From Mariniflexile litorale (GTDB taxonomy: Bacteria; Bacteroidota; Bacteroidia; Flavobacteriales; Flavobacteriaceae): a DNA stretch of 64,000 bases. Positions within the stretch are counted from its first letter, which is position 1. Each line of letters starts with the position of its first letter. A model generated the notes under the pieces. It was not told the DNA's origin and ran no database searches. It saw only the letters and a list, made by a program, of their open reading frames with translations. A program made the position numbers and the translations under genes. Positions 9,285 through 18,921 of this stretch are shown in pieces. Location: positions 1,001,501-1,065,500 of the forward strand of contig NZ_CP155618.1 in the NCBI RefSeq assembly GCF_031128465.2, given 5' to 3'.

Positions 9285-10772
9285 TTAATAACCCAGATTT
9301 TGTGTGATTGTACCTCCAGATTTATCAACGTCTCCTTGAGGAATTGGATATAAATAATTTTTATCTTGAAAATTCTTTCCTAGACCTGTTAAAACAGATT
9401 TTGCAGTTCCCCATCTTTTTAAATCATTAAATCTTTGAGACTCAAACCCTAATTCAACTCTTCTTTCAGACATCAACCAACCTTTAATTTGAGCTGGATC
9501 AGTTGAACTTGGTCTGTCTGTTAAAGTTCCTAACGGAATCACGGAGCCGTCTGCAGTTGCAGTAGTTCTCGCTCTTGTTCTTACTTGATTTATAATGGCA
9601 ATAGCTCCGGAATAATCTTCAGTTTCATTTAATGCTTCAGCTTTCCAAAGGAGAACATCAGCATAACGAATATAAATTTTGTTACTAGGAGCATCATCAT
9701 TTCCTTTGAAGTCACCAACTGTATTACCCAATAATTTTGAAACATTTTGATTGGTTACATCTACGGTATATAACAATCTTGGATCGTTGGGTTCAAAAGC
9801 ATTTATAAAGTCCGCACTTGGTGCTATAAAGCCCCAGCCTATTAAAGCACACAACCCATTACCCTTTCTTGGGTTTTGATCTGACACATGGTCGTAAGCA
9901 AAAATGACCTCGTTTTCAGAAAACTCTTTATTTACATCAAAACTATCGAAATAATTAGCATTTAAGCTATAAAAACCAAGGGTATCTAATTCATTAACAA
10001 GACTAATTACTGTTGCCCAATCTTCATTATATAAGGCCACTTTAGCTTGCAATGCAATAACAGCACCTTTTGAAACTCTCCACGGTTCAGATGGAGATGG
10101 GTATTTTAAATTTGGTAATAGTAATTTTGCCTCTGATAAATCAGAGTTTATTTGTTTCCAAATTTCTGTTGAAGGTACTCGTACAGCTACATCAAAAGCT
10201 TCTTCAAACGATTTTAATGGAGTTGTTAAAAGTGGTACATCACCAAAATTATTTACTAAATCAAAATAATAAAAAGCTCTTAAAAAATAAGCTTCACCTA
10301 ATAATTGATTTTTACGGGCATCTGCAATACCAACTTCTTGGGTTATTTCTGCATTCGTTAAATAACTTATCGCAAGGTTTATTCTATTAATGCCCTCATA
10401 ATCATAAAGCCATAATCCATTAAACCCACCATTGTCTGCAGTAAAACTAAAAGCACTAAACTCATCCATCCACGCTTGATCACCATCTGGATTCCATTTT
10501 TTAATCATGTCATTGGATGCTATATCTTGCAAAATAAAATCATTTCTTAGTACTGTTCCATCATCCCAACCCCATTCACCTATAAGATTTAAGGTGCTTG
10601 CAAGAAGTTGATACGAAGAGCTTACAGACGACTCCAGCGTTGTTATTGTTGGTGTTGTATCGATTTGATCCAAAGTAAGAAGTCCTATGGGCTCTTGTGT
10701 TAGTTCATCATTACAGCTTACAAAGGATGTAATGATACATATTGCGATTAAACTATTATATATATTTTTCAT
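9285..10772 (-). CDS. SusD/RagB-family glycan-binding outer-membrane lipoprotein
   Basis: A 495-residue lipoprotein (lipobox SFVSC near residue 20) with the SusD-family architecture: N-terminal TPR-like helices (LLGEAYFLRAFYYFDLVNNFGDVPLLT) and the conserved C-terminal segments IYIRYADVLLWKAEALNE and RRVELGFESQRFNDLKRWG, ending in the usual PIPQGDVDKSGG-type tail. SusD proteins cap the SusC pore at the cell surface and bind the glycan. The gene begins 11 nt after susC and is cotranscribed with it. Ligand cannot be read from sequence. Confidence 0.95.
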   Translation of the reverse strand: MKNIYNSLIAICIITSFVSCNDELTQEPIGLLTLDQIDTTPTITTLESSVSSSYQLLASTLNLIGEWGWDDGTVLRNDFILQDIASNDMIKKWNPDGDQAWMDEFSAFSFTADNGGFNGLWLYDYEGINRINLAISYLTNAEITQEVGIADARKNQLLGEAYFLRAFYYFDLVNNFGDVPLLTTPLKSFEEAFDVAVRVPSTEIWKQINSDLSEAKLLLPNLKYPSPSEPWRVSKGAVIALQAKVALYNEDWATVISLVNELDTLGFYSLNANYFDSFDVNKEFSENEVIFAYDHVSDQNPRKGNGLCALIGWGFIAPSADFINAFEPNDPRLLYTVDVTNQNVSKLLGNTVGDFKGNDDAPSNKIYIRYADVLLWKAEALNETEDYSGAIAIINQVRTRARTTATADGSVIPLGTLTDRPSSTDPAQIKGWLMSERRVELGFESQRFNDLKRWGTAKSVLTGLGKNFQDKNYLYPIPQGDVDKSGGTITQNLGY

Positions 10773-10783
10773 AATTAATGCTT

Positions 10784-13700
10784 TTAAAATTTAACATTTA
10801 AACCAAACAAAATCGATGATGAGGATGGATACGTTCCTTTGTCTATTAAATCCGTTGACTCAGGATCCATTCCTGTATATTTTGTTGCTGTAAATAAATT
10901 TTGACCAGATACATACAGACGGATATCTTGAACTCCTTTTACACCATTTAAGGTATACCCCAACTCAACATTTTTAAGACGTAAGTAAGATGCATCTTCC
11001 ACAAAAATACTTGACACTTTACTACTTCCATTATCCTCAAAGGCAACTCTTGGAATTGTATTACTAGTCCCTTCTCCATCCCATGCACCTAAAATATTGG
11101 TAGTATAATTAAAAGGACGTGTATCATAATCCAATATTTTCTTAGAGTCATTATATCTGTCAACACCTTCAACACCTTGAAAAAGGAATGAAAAATCAAA
11201 GTTTTTATACGATGATGAAAACGAAATACCATACGTTAAATCTGGTATTGAGCTTCCAAGGAATTTCCTATCATCAGAATTGATAATTCCATCATCATTA
11301 ATATCCTCAAATTTAATATCCCCTGGTTTAACACTAGGATTTAAAGTTCCGCTTAAATGAGTGTTTATTTCTGCCTGATTTTGATAAATCCCAACCATTT
11401 TATAACCGTAATAAGCATTTAGAGGCTGTCCAACTTGTGTTCTTGTAACTTGTCCAACAAGATTTGGCACATTAGGATGTAATTTTTCAACACTATTTAC
11501 CACCGTTCCTATGTTTGCATTTAAGCTATATTTGAATTCATTACTGGACTCTCTGTAGTTTAATGAAAACTCAAATCCTTTGTTGCTTACTTCTCCAGCA
11601 TTTACAATGGTTGGCGCAACATCTCCCACAATACTAGGCAAACCTATTGGTAATAAAATATCTGATGTGTTTTTCACATAGTATTCTGCAGAAAAAGTTA
11701 ATTTATTGTTTAAGAAACCGGCATCAAAACCTATGTTTGTAGATTCTGAACTTTCCCATTTTAAATCTTCATTTCCATAGCGATTAACAACCACTTTCCC
11801 ATCTATTTGACTAATTAAAGTTAAAAAAGCATAATTGTCTATCTCTTGGTTTCCTAATTTACCCCAACCCGCTCTTAGCTTAAAATTTGATAACCATTTA
11901 ACATCTTTTAAAAAATCTTCATCAGAAATTTTCCATCCAGCAGAAATTGAAGGGAAATAACCCCATCTATTATTTTCTGAAAATCTTGAAGATGCATCGG
12001 CTCTCATATTGGCTGTAACCATATATTTACTATCAAACATATAAGACGCTGATCCAAAGTAAGAGAACAAGGCCCATTCTGAAGCACTACCGCCATTCCA
12101 TAAATCGGTTTCTGTAGCACCATAATCAATATATCTAAAAGTACTATCTGTATTATCAAATCGCGCTCTACTTGCTCCAATGGAGGAGCTATAATTATCA
12201 ATATATTCCATTCCTAATAATGCGCTGATATCATGCTTCTCATTAAAAGTTTTAGCATAGTTTAGCGTATTATTAAATGTAATGGTACGTACTTCACCTC
12301 GCTCTTCACTTAAATTATTTGGTCGATTTTGTCTTCCTAAACCTTGGTCGGTAGCATTTCCACCTCCATCATCATCACCAAAATTTTCTCCAAATGTTTT
12401 ATTATGAATAAATGATAAATCGACTCCAACATTGGTTCTAAACGTTAATTCTTTATCTTTTAAAAAAGAATACTCAGTATATATATTCCCAAATGTTCTA
12501 AAATCCTTTCTTACATCATCAGTAAAATAAGCCAATGCAATAGGATTTGATGACCATTCATACTTATCACTTTCCCATCCACCACTATCTCTATCATTAT
12601 GAAGGTAAAAAGGTAAATCTGTAAAAGGATCTCTTTGAGAATAAGTAGGATCGTTAACATCTTTATACACCCCAATAACAGGTGCTCTTAATAAGGCATG
12701 TCTTATTATCCCAGGTTCATCTCCTTTTGAAGATATTGCATCTTGTGTGGCATATGTTAACTGAAGATTGGTTCCAATTTTAAAACGATCCGTTAAATTA
12801 ACATTCAGATTGGTTCTATAACTTAATCTTTTATACTTATCATTATCAAATATTACAATACCATCTTGGCCATAATAACCCAACGACATTAAAAATTGAA
12901 CTTTATCACTTCCTCCGCTTGCAGTAAATTGTAAGTTTTGAGATTTTCCTGTTTCAAATAATTCATCCAACCAATCAGTATCAGAAAAATCAGCTCTACC
13001 TTTGTCTGCTGTGTATGGATTAATTCCTGTTCTATCAGAATTATTCCAAGCTTTTTCAACCGTATTCATATACTGCTCGGCATTCAGCATGTCTGAAAGG
13101 TTAGATGCAAAATGAAGCCCGGTATAATAGCTCATATCAAAACTTATTTTTCCTTCTTTTCCACTTTTTGTAGTAATTAACACGACACCACCGGAAGCTC
13201 TTGAACCGTATATAGCAGCTGCAGAAGCATCTTTTAAAACAGTCATTGATTTTATATCAGCTTGATTTAAAAAACCAATATCTCTTGTGGGGATACCGTC
13301 TATTACATATAATGGATTGTTGTCACCAATAGTCCCTAATCCACGGATGCGAACTTCAATAGCATCACCAGGAGCCCCCGTACTAGAGGTTACCTGTACG
13401 CCTGCAATTTGTCCTTGCAAAGCTTGAGTTACATTGACCACCCTAGTTTTTTCAAGATCGCCCATATCCACAACTGAAACAGCACCTGTTAATGTGGATT
13501 TTTTCCTTGATGAATAACCAACAAGTACTATTTCATCCAATGTTTTTAAGTCTTCTGTCAATACAACATTAATTTGACTTTGTCCATTAATAGATACCTC
13601 CTTATTAATATAGCCTATCATACTAAAAACTAAAATAACATCAGAATCCACACTCTTAATGGTATAATTACCATCAAAATCGGTTGCTGTGCCTCGAGAA

Positions 13701-13840
13701 GTTCCTTTTATTATGACGTTTACTCCTGGTAATGGACCATTAATATCGGAAACTGTACCTTTAATGGTTTGGGCAAACAATGTGCCCCCAAATAATAATG
13801 TACCCACTAAGAATAGATTATAAATAATATTTTTCTTCAT
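10784..13840 (-). CDS. SusC/RagA-family TonB-linked outer-membrane transporter
   Basis: A 1018-residue protein with a signal peptide ending FAQ, then a carboxypeptidase-regulatory-like beta-sandwich (residues about 25-100: GTVSDINGPLPGVNVIIKGT), a plug domain (GQIAGVQVTSS, IRGLGTIGDNNPLYVIDGIP, SMTVLKDASAAAIYGSRASGGVVLITTKSG) and a long beta-barrel ending in ILFGLNVKF with the terminal Phe. This is the standard SusC layout without an N-terminal STN domain, so no sigma/anti-sigma signalling is expected. It imports oligosaccharides with the neighbouring SusD using TonB energy. The gene starts 227 bp downstream of the regulator stop, in a gap that carries a perfect inverted repeat. Confidence 0.96.
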   Translation of the reverse strand: MKKNIIYNLFLVGTLLFGGTLFAQTIKGTVSDINGPLPGVNVIIKGTSRGTATDFDGNYTIKSVDSDVILVFSMIGYINKEVSINGQSQINVVLTEDLKTLDEIVLVGYSSRKKSTLTGAVSVVDMGDLEKTRVVNVTQALQGQIAGVQVTSSTGAPGDAIEVRIRGLGTIGDNNPLYVIDGIPTRDIGFLNQADIKSMTVLKDASAAAIYGSRASGGVVLITTKSGKEGKISFDMSYYTGLHFASNLSDMLNAEQYMNTVEKAWNNSDRTGINPYTADKGRADFSDTDWLDELFETGKSQNLQFTASGGSDKVQFLMSLGYYGQDGIVIFDNDKYKRLSYRTNLNVNLTDRFKIGTNLQLTYATQDAISSKGDEPGIIRHALLRAPVIGVYKDVNDPTYSQRDPFTDLPFYLHNDRDSGGWESDKYEWSSNPIALAYFTDDVRKDFRTFGNIYTEYSFLKDKELTFRTNVGVDLSFIHNKTFGENFGDDDGGGNATDQGLGRQNRPNNLSEERGEVRTITFNNTLNYAKTFNEKHDISALLGMEYIDNYSSSIGASRARFDNTDSTFRYIDYGATETDLWNGGSASEWALFSYFGSASYMFDSKYMVTANMRADASSRFSENNRWGYFPSISAGWKISDEDFLKDVKWLSNFKLRAGWGKLGNQEIDNYAFLTLISQIDGKVVVNRYGNEDLKWESSESTNIGFDAGFLNNKLTFSAEYYVKNTSDILLPIGLPSIVGDVAPTIVNAGEVSNKGFEFSLNYRESSNEFKYSLNANIGTVVNSVEKLHPNVPNLVGQVTRTQVGQPLNAYYGYKMVGIYQNQAEINTHLSGTLNPSVKPGDIKFEDINDDGIINSDDRKFLGSSIPDLTYGISFSSSYKNFDFSFLFQGVEGVDRYNDSKKILDYDTRPFNYTTNILGAWDGEGTSNTIPRVAFEDNGSSKVSSIFVEDASYLRLKNVELGYTLNGVKGVQDIRLYVSGQNLFTATKYTGMDPESTDLIDKGTYPSSSSILFGLNVKF

Positions 13841-13983
13841 AATAGTGTATTTAATTGATTCATAAATTGAATAGTTCTTTTCATAATTCTAAAAAATTTT
13901 GTTGATTGATTTAGTTAATGGTTGGTATATATTTATGACTATAAAATCACTTTATAAAGGTATATAAGCGAGATATTAAAAGA

Positions 13984-14010
13984 TGTACACTATTTCATCA
14001 AAAGTGTACA
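13984..14010. promoter_or_regulatory. Perfect 8-bp inverted repeat upstream of susC
   Basis: TGTACACT (13984-13991) and AGTGTACA (14003-14010) are perfect inverted copies separated by 11 bp. The site lies 144 bp upstream of the susC start and 57 bp beyond the regulator's stop codon. It may be an operator for the AraC-type output domain of the hybrid sensor, or the stem of that gene's terminator, since the minus transcript continues with a short U-rich stretch (UCUUUUAAU). I saw no exact TAnnTTTG box in the gap. Confidence 0.5.
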
Positions 14011-14067
14011 CAGGAAGCTAAAGACTTGATTATTTACCAATTAACACTGGTGGTTAATGATTTATTC

Positions 14068-17000
14068 TTAAGATACTGGAAGATTATTTTTAAGTTGATA
14101 ATTTTTTGGAGTAATACTATACATTTTTTTAAACTCTCTGTAAAAATAAGATCTGTTATTAAATCCTGATTTATAACATACTTCTGAAACTGTAAGATTA
14201 CTTTTTCGCAAAAGTTCGGCGGCATATTTCAATCTAATTGTGCGTATTAAATCTCCTGGAGAAAAACCAAAGACATGTTTAATTTTTCGATATAATTGGG
14301 AACTACTAATTCCTAACTTTTCTTCAATAAATAAACTTTGCAAGTTTTCATTATCAATATTATTACGAATTAATTCAATAACTTTTCTTAATAATTCTTT
14401 TTCATCATCTTCAACTGGAAGATTTTTAATGTCTTCTACAAAAGTATCTTTGGAAAGATGTTTTAATATGAGTTCTCTTTCTTCAAGTAGTTTTTGTACT
14501 CTAATAAGAATATGATCTGGGTGAAATGGCTTAGGAATATATGAATTAGCACCACTTTCCAACCCTTCAATCCGGTGTAAAATAGAGCTCTTTGCGGTAA
14601 GCATTATAATAGGAATATGACAAGTTAAATCATTGCTTTTAATATTTTTACAAAGCTCTATACCATCCATTTCAGGCATCATAATATCAGTAATGATGAT
14701 ATCGGGAAGTTCCTTTTTCATTATTGTCATGGCTTCCAATCCATTACTAGCAATTATGATTTTATATTTTTCTTTTAACAATTCATTCAAAAATAATTGA
14801 ATTTCTCGTTCGTCTTCAACTATCAATACCACTTTTCGTTTTTCTAAAAAAGCTTCCAGCGATGACATTTTATTTAATACACCATCAGAATCATTTGGAC
14901 TTTCATCAAGTATATTTTTAAGGTAATCTGAAATCAAAATTTGACTTTCCTCTGTATCAATTTCTTTACTTTTAAATGATTCTTTACTACAAGGAATCGT
15001 AATTAAAAAAACAGTTAATTTGTTTGGCTTGCTCGACACATCAATACCACCTCTTAGCACCGTAACTAATTTTTTAATGTAGGCCAAACCAATCCCTGTT
15101 CTAAACAAGTCTGTATCTGATTTATCTGCTGTATCCGTTAAAAAAAACCTATCAAATAAAGAGTCTATTTTTTCTTTGGAAATTCCTTTTCCGGTATTGG
15201 ATACTTTAATAGAAAGTGATTTTATTTCATCACCCTGAATATTGAACTCTAATTTAATACTACCATTTTGCGGTGTGTATTTAAATGCATTAGACAACAA
15301 ATTAAAAATTATTTTTTCAATTTTATCCTTATCAAACCAACCTACTAATTCGGTTGGCAATTCTAAATCAAACTCAATATTCTTATCTAAAGCCCATTCA
15401 TCAAATAACTCCGCTATTTGCTCAACCAAATTGACCAAATCAAACTGCTTTACAGTAACTTCTAAATAATCATATTCAGCCTTTCTAAATTCAAGTAATT
15501 GTTGTGTTAAAAAAAGTAGTCTAGAAGAGTTTCTCTGGATCATATTAATGAACTTCTTACTTCGCTCTCCCATGTTTTCAGATTCGGCAAGCTTTTGCAC
15601 CGGCCCTACTATTAAGGTTAAGGGTGTTTGAAATTCGTGGGCAATGTTTGTAAAAAACGTAAGTCTGTTTTGGTGGATTTCTTCCTCTCGTTTTTGAAAA
15701 ATTATATTCTGCCTTAATTTATATTGTTTGTTAAAATAGCTCCACACAAAAAGAAGAAAAAGAAGTAATAAGGTAAAATAAACGAATATAGCCGCATTCG
15801 ATTGCCAAAAAACAGGTTTGATTTTAATATCGATAGCATGAACGGCTTTACACCAAACACCATCGCTATTAGACCATTTAATCCATAAAGAATATGCCCC
15901 TTTAGGTACATTAGTAAAGGAAATCGTTCTTCTACTATTGATAGTATTCCAATCTTGATCAAAATTATTTAACTTATAGGCATATTGACATTTTTCGTTA
16001 TTAATAAAGGTTAATGCAGCCAATTTAATATCAAAAAAATTTTGATTATGTTCCAAAACTATAGATGGATATGTTTTTGAATTTGGAGAAACAACAAGGC
16101 TCTGATAATACGGAACTTCTTGATTTTGACCACTTATTTTATCAATTAGAATATCTGGAATAACTTGAGACTCTTCTTTTTTAGAAGGTGAAAAATAATT
16201 AAATCCTTTGATACCTCCCATAAAAATTAAATTTGCACTATCATTTTGATAAAAAGCCCCATCTGCAAACTCATTATTTTGCAAACCTTCATTTTTTGTA
16301 TAATTAATAAATTTTGAATCATTGAATACAAAATTGGACAACCCAAAGTTTGTACTTATCCAAAGGTTAGAGTTTTTATCCGAAATAATACCGTGGACTG
16401 TATTGTTTGGCAGACCTTCTTTTACAGTAAAGTTTTTAAATGTTGGTGCATCATCATTATTAAATTCCTCCAGTAAATTCAAGCCAAAACTTGTCCCGAT
16501 CCAAAGTCTTTTTTGAATGTCAGTATGAAGGCATAAAATATCATTATTTGATAAACTTTGTGAATCATTTTTTCTGTTTTTAAAGGTTTTGAATCTATTT
16601 ATCTCCTTATTGAAAAGATTTAATCCACCCAATCTCGTTCCGACCCAAAGCTCTGTATCGCTTTTTGGAACTATTGAAAAAACAATATTACTGCTTAAAG
16701 CTCCCTTTACCTCATTCTGGGCTAAGTATTGCTTAAACTCACTTACTTTTAAAAGCTCTCCGAAACGCGAAATTTTAAAACGAATCATTCCATATCCATT
16801 CGTTCCAAGCCAAATAAATCCACTTGCATCTTGATAAATTGTGTAAGTAGATTTAAAATATTTGCATAATTCACTGCCTGCAATTTCAGTCCAATTAATA
16901 AGTTTTGAACTTTTTAAGTCAAAAACATTAATTCCTTCTCCATCTGTACCAATAAAAATAAGATTGTTTTTCCCCTTACAAAGGGAGAATACCGCATTGT

Positions 17001-18264
17001 TGATGGAGCTATTACTTTCATTAAAATTTTGATATTTTATTTGTTCATTTGAATTAAGGTAAAACTTAGATGGAAATCGGAATAAACCTTTTCCTTTTGT
17101 TCCTACCCAAAACGAATGTCCTTCAACTTCTAAAAATGCTCTTACAATACCGCCATCTATTTCAGGCACTTGTGTTTTAGAAACTAAATTAAATACTTTT
17201 TTTTGTGGATACAATTTAAAAAGTCCATCCCCATCAGTTCCCGTCCAAATAACATTTTCAGTTCCTTCTAATAATGTGGTTATTTTTTGGTTCTTAAGTT
17301 TTTTAGTCCATGCATTATTTATTGTACTTCCTAAACTATCAAGGATAAAATATCCTGAATCATTATATAATAAAACCCCCTCTTTAGTTCTAGATATCAC
17401 ATTTTGAATGTTGATTTTATTAATTCTCTTCTCAATTTTATCTTTAAAAGAATATAACACAGGATTACCAGAAACTGTAATAAAACACATTTGGTTTTGA
17501 GACAAAATTTCAAAATCTTTTACATTAGTTAAAATCCGCTTTACTTGAGAAACTATTTTTGCACCTTCCTTATTAGTTTTTAGTTTTAAGGAATAAAGTT
17601 CATTGTTATCTAATAGTAAAAGTAAGTCGCCGTTTTGGTTGAATACCATCTTATTAACAGCATTACTAGGTAGGTTTTTAATTTCAAATAATTTAAAAAC
17701 GTCACCATTAAAGTATCCAATTCCCCAGTCTTTAACAGCACAAAAGACCATTTTAGAACTATCAAGAGCCATATTGAATTCTGATTCAGAAAAAGGAGGT
17801 TTGTCCTTTCTATAAAAATAATATCTTTTAAACGTATTTGATTTTTTGTTATATCTATTTAAACCGTGAACAGTCAACACCCAAATATGTCCAGTATTAT
17901 CTTCGTCTATTTTAAGAATTACTTGGTTGGTAAGACTGTTTTCAGTATTCAATTCAGGTCTAAAAATCTTAAAATTATTACCATCATATCTGTTTAATCC
18001 ATCCCAAGTACCGATCCATAATAAATTCTCAGAATCTTGAAAAATGGTATTTACAGAACTGTTGGAAAGTCCATTTGTATTATCTAATTGTTCGGTAGAA
18101 TATTTAACATCTAAAATATTTGAATTATTAATATTACTTTTATAAAAAGAGTCTAACTCAATTATATTTTTAGATGGGATATTTAATAAGGTTTGCTCAT
18201 GCTTTTTACTACAACCAATAATTGTAAAAAAAATAATTACTGTCTGTATTAGTATAGATTTCAA
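14068..18264 (-). CDS. Hybrid two-component system sensor/regulator (HTCS)
   Basis: A 1398-residue single-protein two-component system. After an N-terminal lipoprotein-like signal (TIIGC) come two-component-propeller repeats (residues about 60-700, with recurring LWIGT.DGL/G.N patterns such as ENLLWIGTWDGLNRYD), a Y_Y_Y domain (about 770-835) and one membrane helix (about 840-865). The cytoplasmic part holds a HisKA domain with phospho-acceptor His876 (NIAHEFQTPLTL), a HATPase (NLLSNAFKYTP, GIGLAYIKKLV), a receiver domain with Asp1193 (TDIMMPEMDG) and a C-terminal AraC-type helix-turn-helix (GISSSQLYRKIKHVFGFSP, AELLRKSNLTVSEVCYKSGF). HTCS proteins bind a glycan fragment in the periplasm and activate the adjacent susCD operon. 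It lies directly upstream of susC on the same strand. Confidence 0.95.
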   Translation of the reverse strand: MKSILIQTVIIFFTIIGCSKKHEQTLLNIPSKNIIELDSFYKSNINNSNILDVKYSTEQLDNTNGLSNSSVNTIFQDSENLLWIGTWDGLNRYDGNNFKIFRPELNTENSLTNQVILKIDEDNTGHIWVLTVHGLNRYNKKSNTFKRYYFYRKDKPPFSESEFNMALDSSKMVFCAVKDWGIGYFNGDVFKLFEIKNLPSNAVNKMVFNQNGDLLLLLDNNELYSLKLKTNKEGAKIVSQVKRILTNVKDFEILSQNQMCFITVSGNPVLYSFKDKIEKRINKINIQNVISRTKEGVLLYNDSGYFILDSLGSTINNAWTKKLKNQKITTLLEGTENVIWTGTDGDGLFKLYPQKKVFNLVSKTQVPEIDGGIVRAFLEVEGHSFWVGTKGKGLFRFPSKFYLNSNEQIKYQNFNESNSSINNAVFSLCKGKNNLIFIGTDGEGINVFDLKSSKLINWTEIAGSELCKYFKSTYTIYQDASGFIWLGTNGYGMIRFKISRFGELLKVSEFKQYLAQNEVKGALSSNIVFSIVPKSDTELWVGTRLGGLNLFNKEINRFKTFKNRKNDSQSLSNNDILCLHTDIQKRLWIGTSFGLNLLEEFNNDDAPTFKNFTVKEGLPNNTVHGIISDKNSNLWISTNFGLSNFVFNDSKFINYTKNEGLQNNEFADGAFYQNDSANLIFMGGIKGFNYFSPSKKEESQVIPDILIDKISGQNQEVPYYQSLVVSPNSKTYPSIVLEHNQNFFDIKLAALTFINNEKCQYAYKLNNFDQDWNTINSRRTISFTNVPKGAYSLWIKWSNSDGVWCKAVHAIDIKIKPVFWQSNAAIFVYFTLLLLFLLFVWSYFNKQYKLRQNIIFQKREEEIHQNRLTFFTNIAHEFQTPLTLIVGPVQKLAESENMGERSKKFINMIQRNSSRLLFLTQQLLEFRKAEYDYLEVTVKQFDLVNLVEQIAELFDEWALDKNIEFDLELPTELVGWFDKDKIEKIIFNLLSNAFKYTPQNGSIKLEFNIQGDEIKSLSIKVSNTGKGISKEKIDSLFDRFFLTDTADKSDTDLFRTGIGLAYIKKLVTVLRGGIDVSSKPNKLTVFLITIPCSKESFKSKEIDTEESQILISDYLKNILDESPNDSDGVLNKMSSLEAFLEKRKVVLIVEDEREIQLFLNELLKEKYKIIIASNGLEAMTIMKKELPDIIITDIMMPEMDGIELCKNIKSNDLTCHIPIIMLTAKSSILHRIEGLESGANSYIPKPFHPDHILIRVQKLLEERELILKHLSKDTFVEDIKNLPVEDDEKELLRKVIELIRNNIDNENLQSLFIEEKLGISSSQLYRKIKHVFGFSPGDLIRTIRLKYAAELLRKSNLTVSEVCYKSGFNNRSYFYREFKKMYSITPKNYQLKNNLPVS

Positions 18265-18431
18265 AATTGAACTTGATTAATTTTATAAAAAAGCAATATT
18301 TTTAAGCATTGACCTGACTTAAACACAAGAATACGATTTATATATAAATATATTATTTATTATTAAATATTTAAGGCTGAACTTTTAATGGCTTTAATAG
18401 TTTAAATAACTTATTCTGTACTATATGAAAT

Positions 18432-18459
18432 AAAAAAAAGGTCTCAATTTCTTGAAACC
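18432..18459 (-). terminator. Intrinsic terminator of the initiator tRNA gene
   Basis: On the minus strand GGTTTC (18459-18454) pairs with GAGACC (18445-18440), six pairs with one G-U, around an 8-nt loop, followed by eight T residues (18439-18432). It begins 15 nt after the discriminator base of the tRNA. Confidence 0.75.
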
Positions 18460-18473
18460 CTTGTTATTCCTAG

Positions 18474-18546
<73 letters not shown>

Positions 18547-18559
18547 ATGTTAATACTTA

Positions 18560-18612
18560 AAACAATTTACTTAGCTTTTAACTTTCGGTTCATAATGCCG
18601 ACCAAATTGTTT
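18560..18612 (-). other. Stem-loop in the 5' leader of the initiator tRNA
   Basis: AAACAATTT (18560-18568) and AAATTGTTT (18604-18612) are perfect 9-bp inverted copies enclosing a smaller TCGG/CCGA stem. With the promoter at 18620-18649 this makes a 60-70 nt structured leader that RNase P must remove. The enclosed segment has weak resemblance to the tRNA's own anticodon arm. Confidence 0.5.
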
Positions 18613-18619
18613 CGGAATG

Positions 18620-18649
18620 CAAATATACAACCCTTTTTAATTTCTGCAA
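18620..18649 (-). promoter_or_regulatory. Promoter of tRNA-fMet (Bacteroidota type)
   Basis: On the minus strand TTG (18649-18647), a 19-bp spacer and TATATTTG (18627-18620) match the Bacteroidota consensus TTG-N17-23-TAnnTTTG exactly. The start site is expected about 7 nt downstream, just before the leader stem-loop. Confidence 0.65.
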
Positions 18650-18667
18650 GTATAAAATTAGAAAATA

Positions 18668-18850
18668 TTATTGTTCTATGTTATCTACCTGAAAATCTAC
18701 TAATTCAGAATTAATAAATTTAACAGAAAGTTGAATTGGATGGCAACAAACCTCGCAATCTTCTATATATACCTGTTTAGAAACCGAAATATCTAACATC
18801 ATTGAAATAGTTTCCCAACAATACGGACATGTAAAATAATGTTCTAACAT
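18668..18850 (-). CDS. CPXCG motif-containing cysteine-rich protein
   Basis: A 60-residue protein with two cysteine pairs: FTCPYCWETI near residue 10 and EDCEVCCHPIQL near residue 35. The CPxC...CxxC spacing and the acidic remainder fit the CPXCG (Cys_rich_CPXG, PF14255) family of small putative zinc-ribbon proteins of unknown role. It is cytoplasmic, as there is no signal. It sits between a strong terminator (upstream) and the tRNA gene, so it is probably monocistronic. The metal-binding assignment is inferred from the cysteines. Confidence 0.8.
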   Translation of the reverse strand: MLEHYFTCPYCWETISMMLDISVSKQVYIEDCEVCCHPIQLSVKFINSELVDFQVDNIEQ

Positions 18851-18864
18851 AACCCCTTAAAGAT

Positions 18865-18906
18865 AAAACAAAAACAGCCAACATAAATGTTGGCTGTTTT
18901 TGTTTT
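18865..18906 (-). terminator. Strong bidirectional hairpin terminator
   Basis: A 19-bp perfect stem (18865-18883 with 18888-18906) around the loop TAAA. Its core is CAGCCAACA/TGTTGGCTG, with A-tract and T-tract flanks on both strands. It terminates the LRR gene that ends at 18922. Confidence 0.85.
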
Positions 18907-18921
18907 CAACTAGAAATATAT

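Noticed and set aside
10070-10390. A 106-codon plus-strand frame opposite susD
   Set aside because: Composition mirrors the antisense of SusD helices, and there is no start context; shadow of the real gene.
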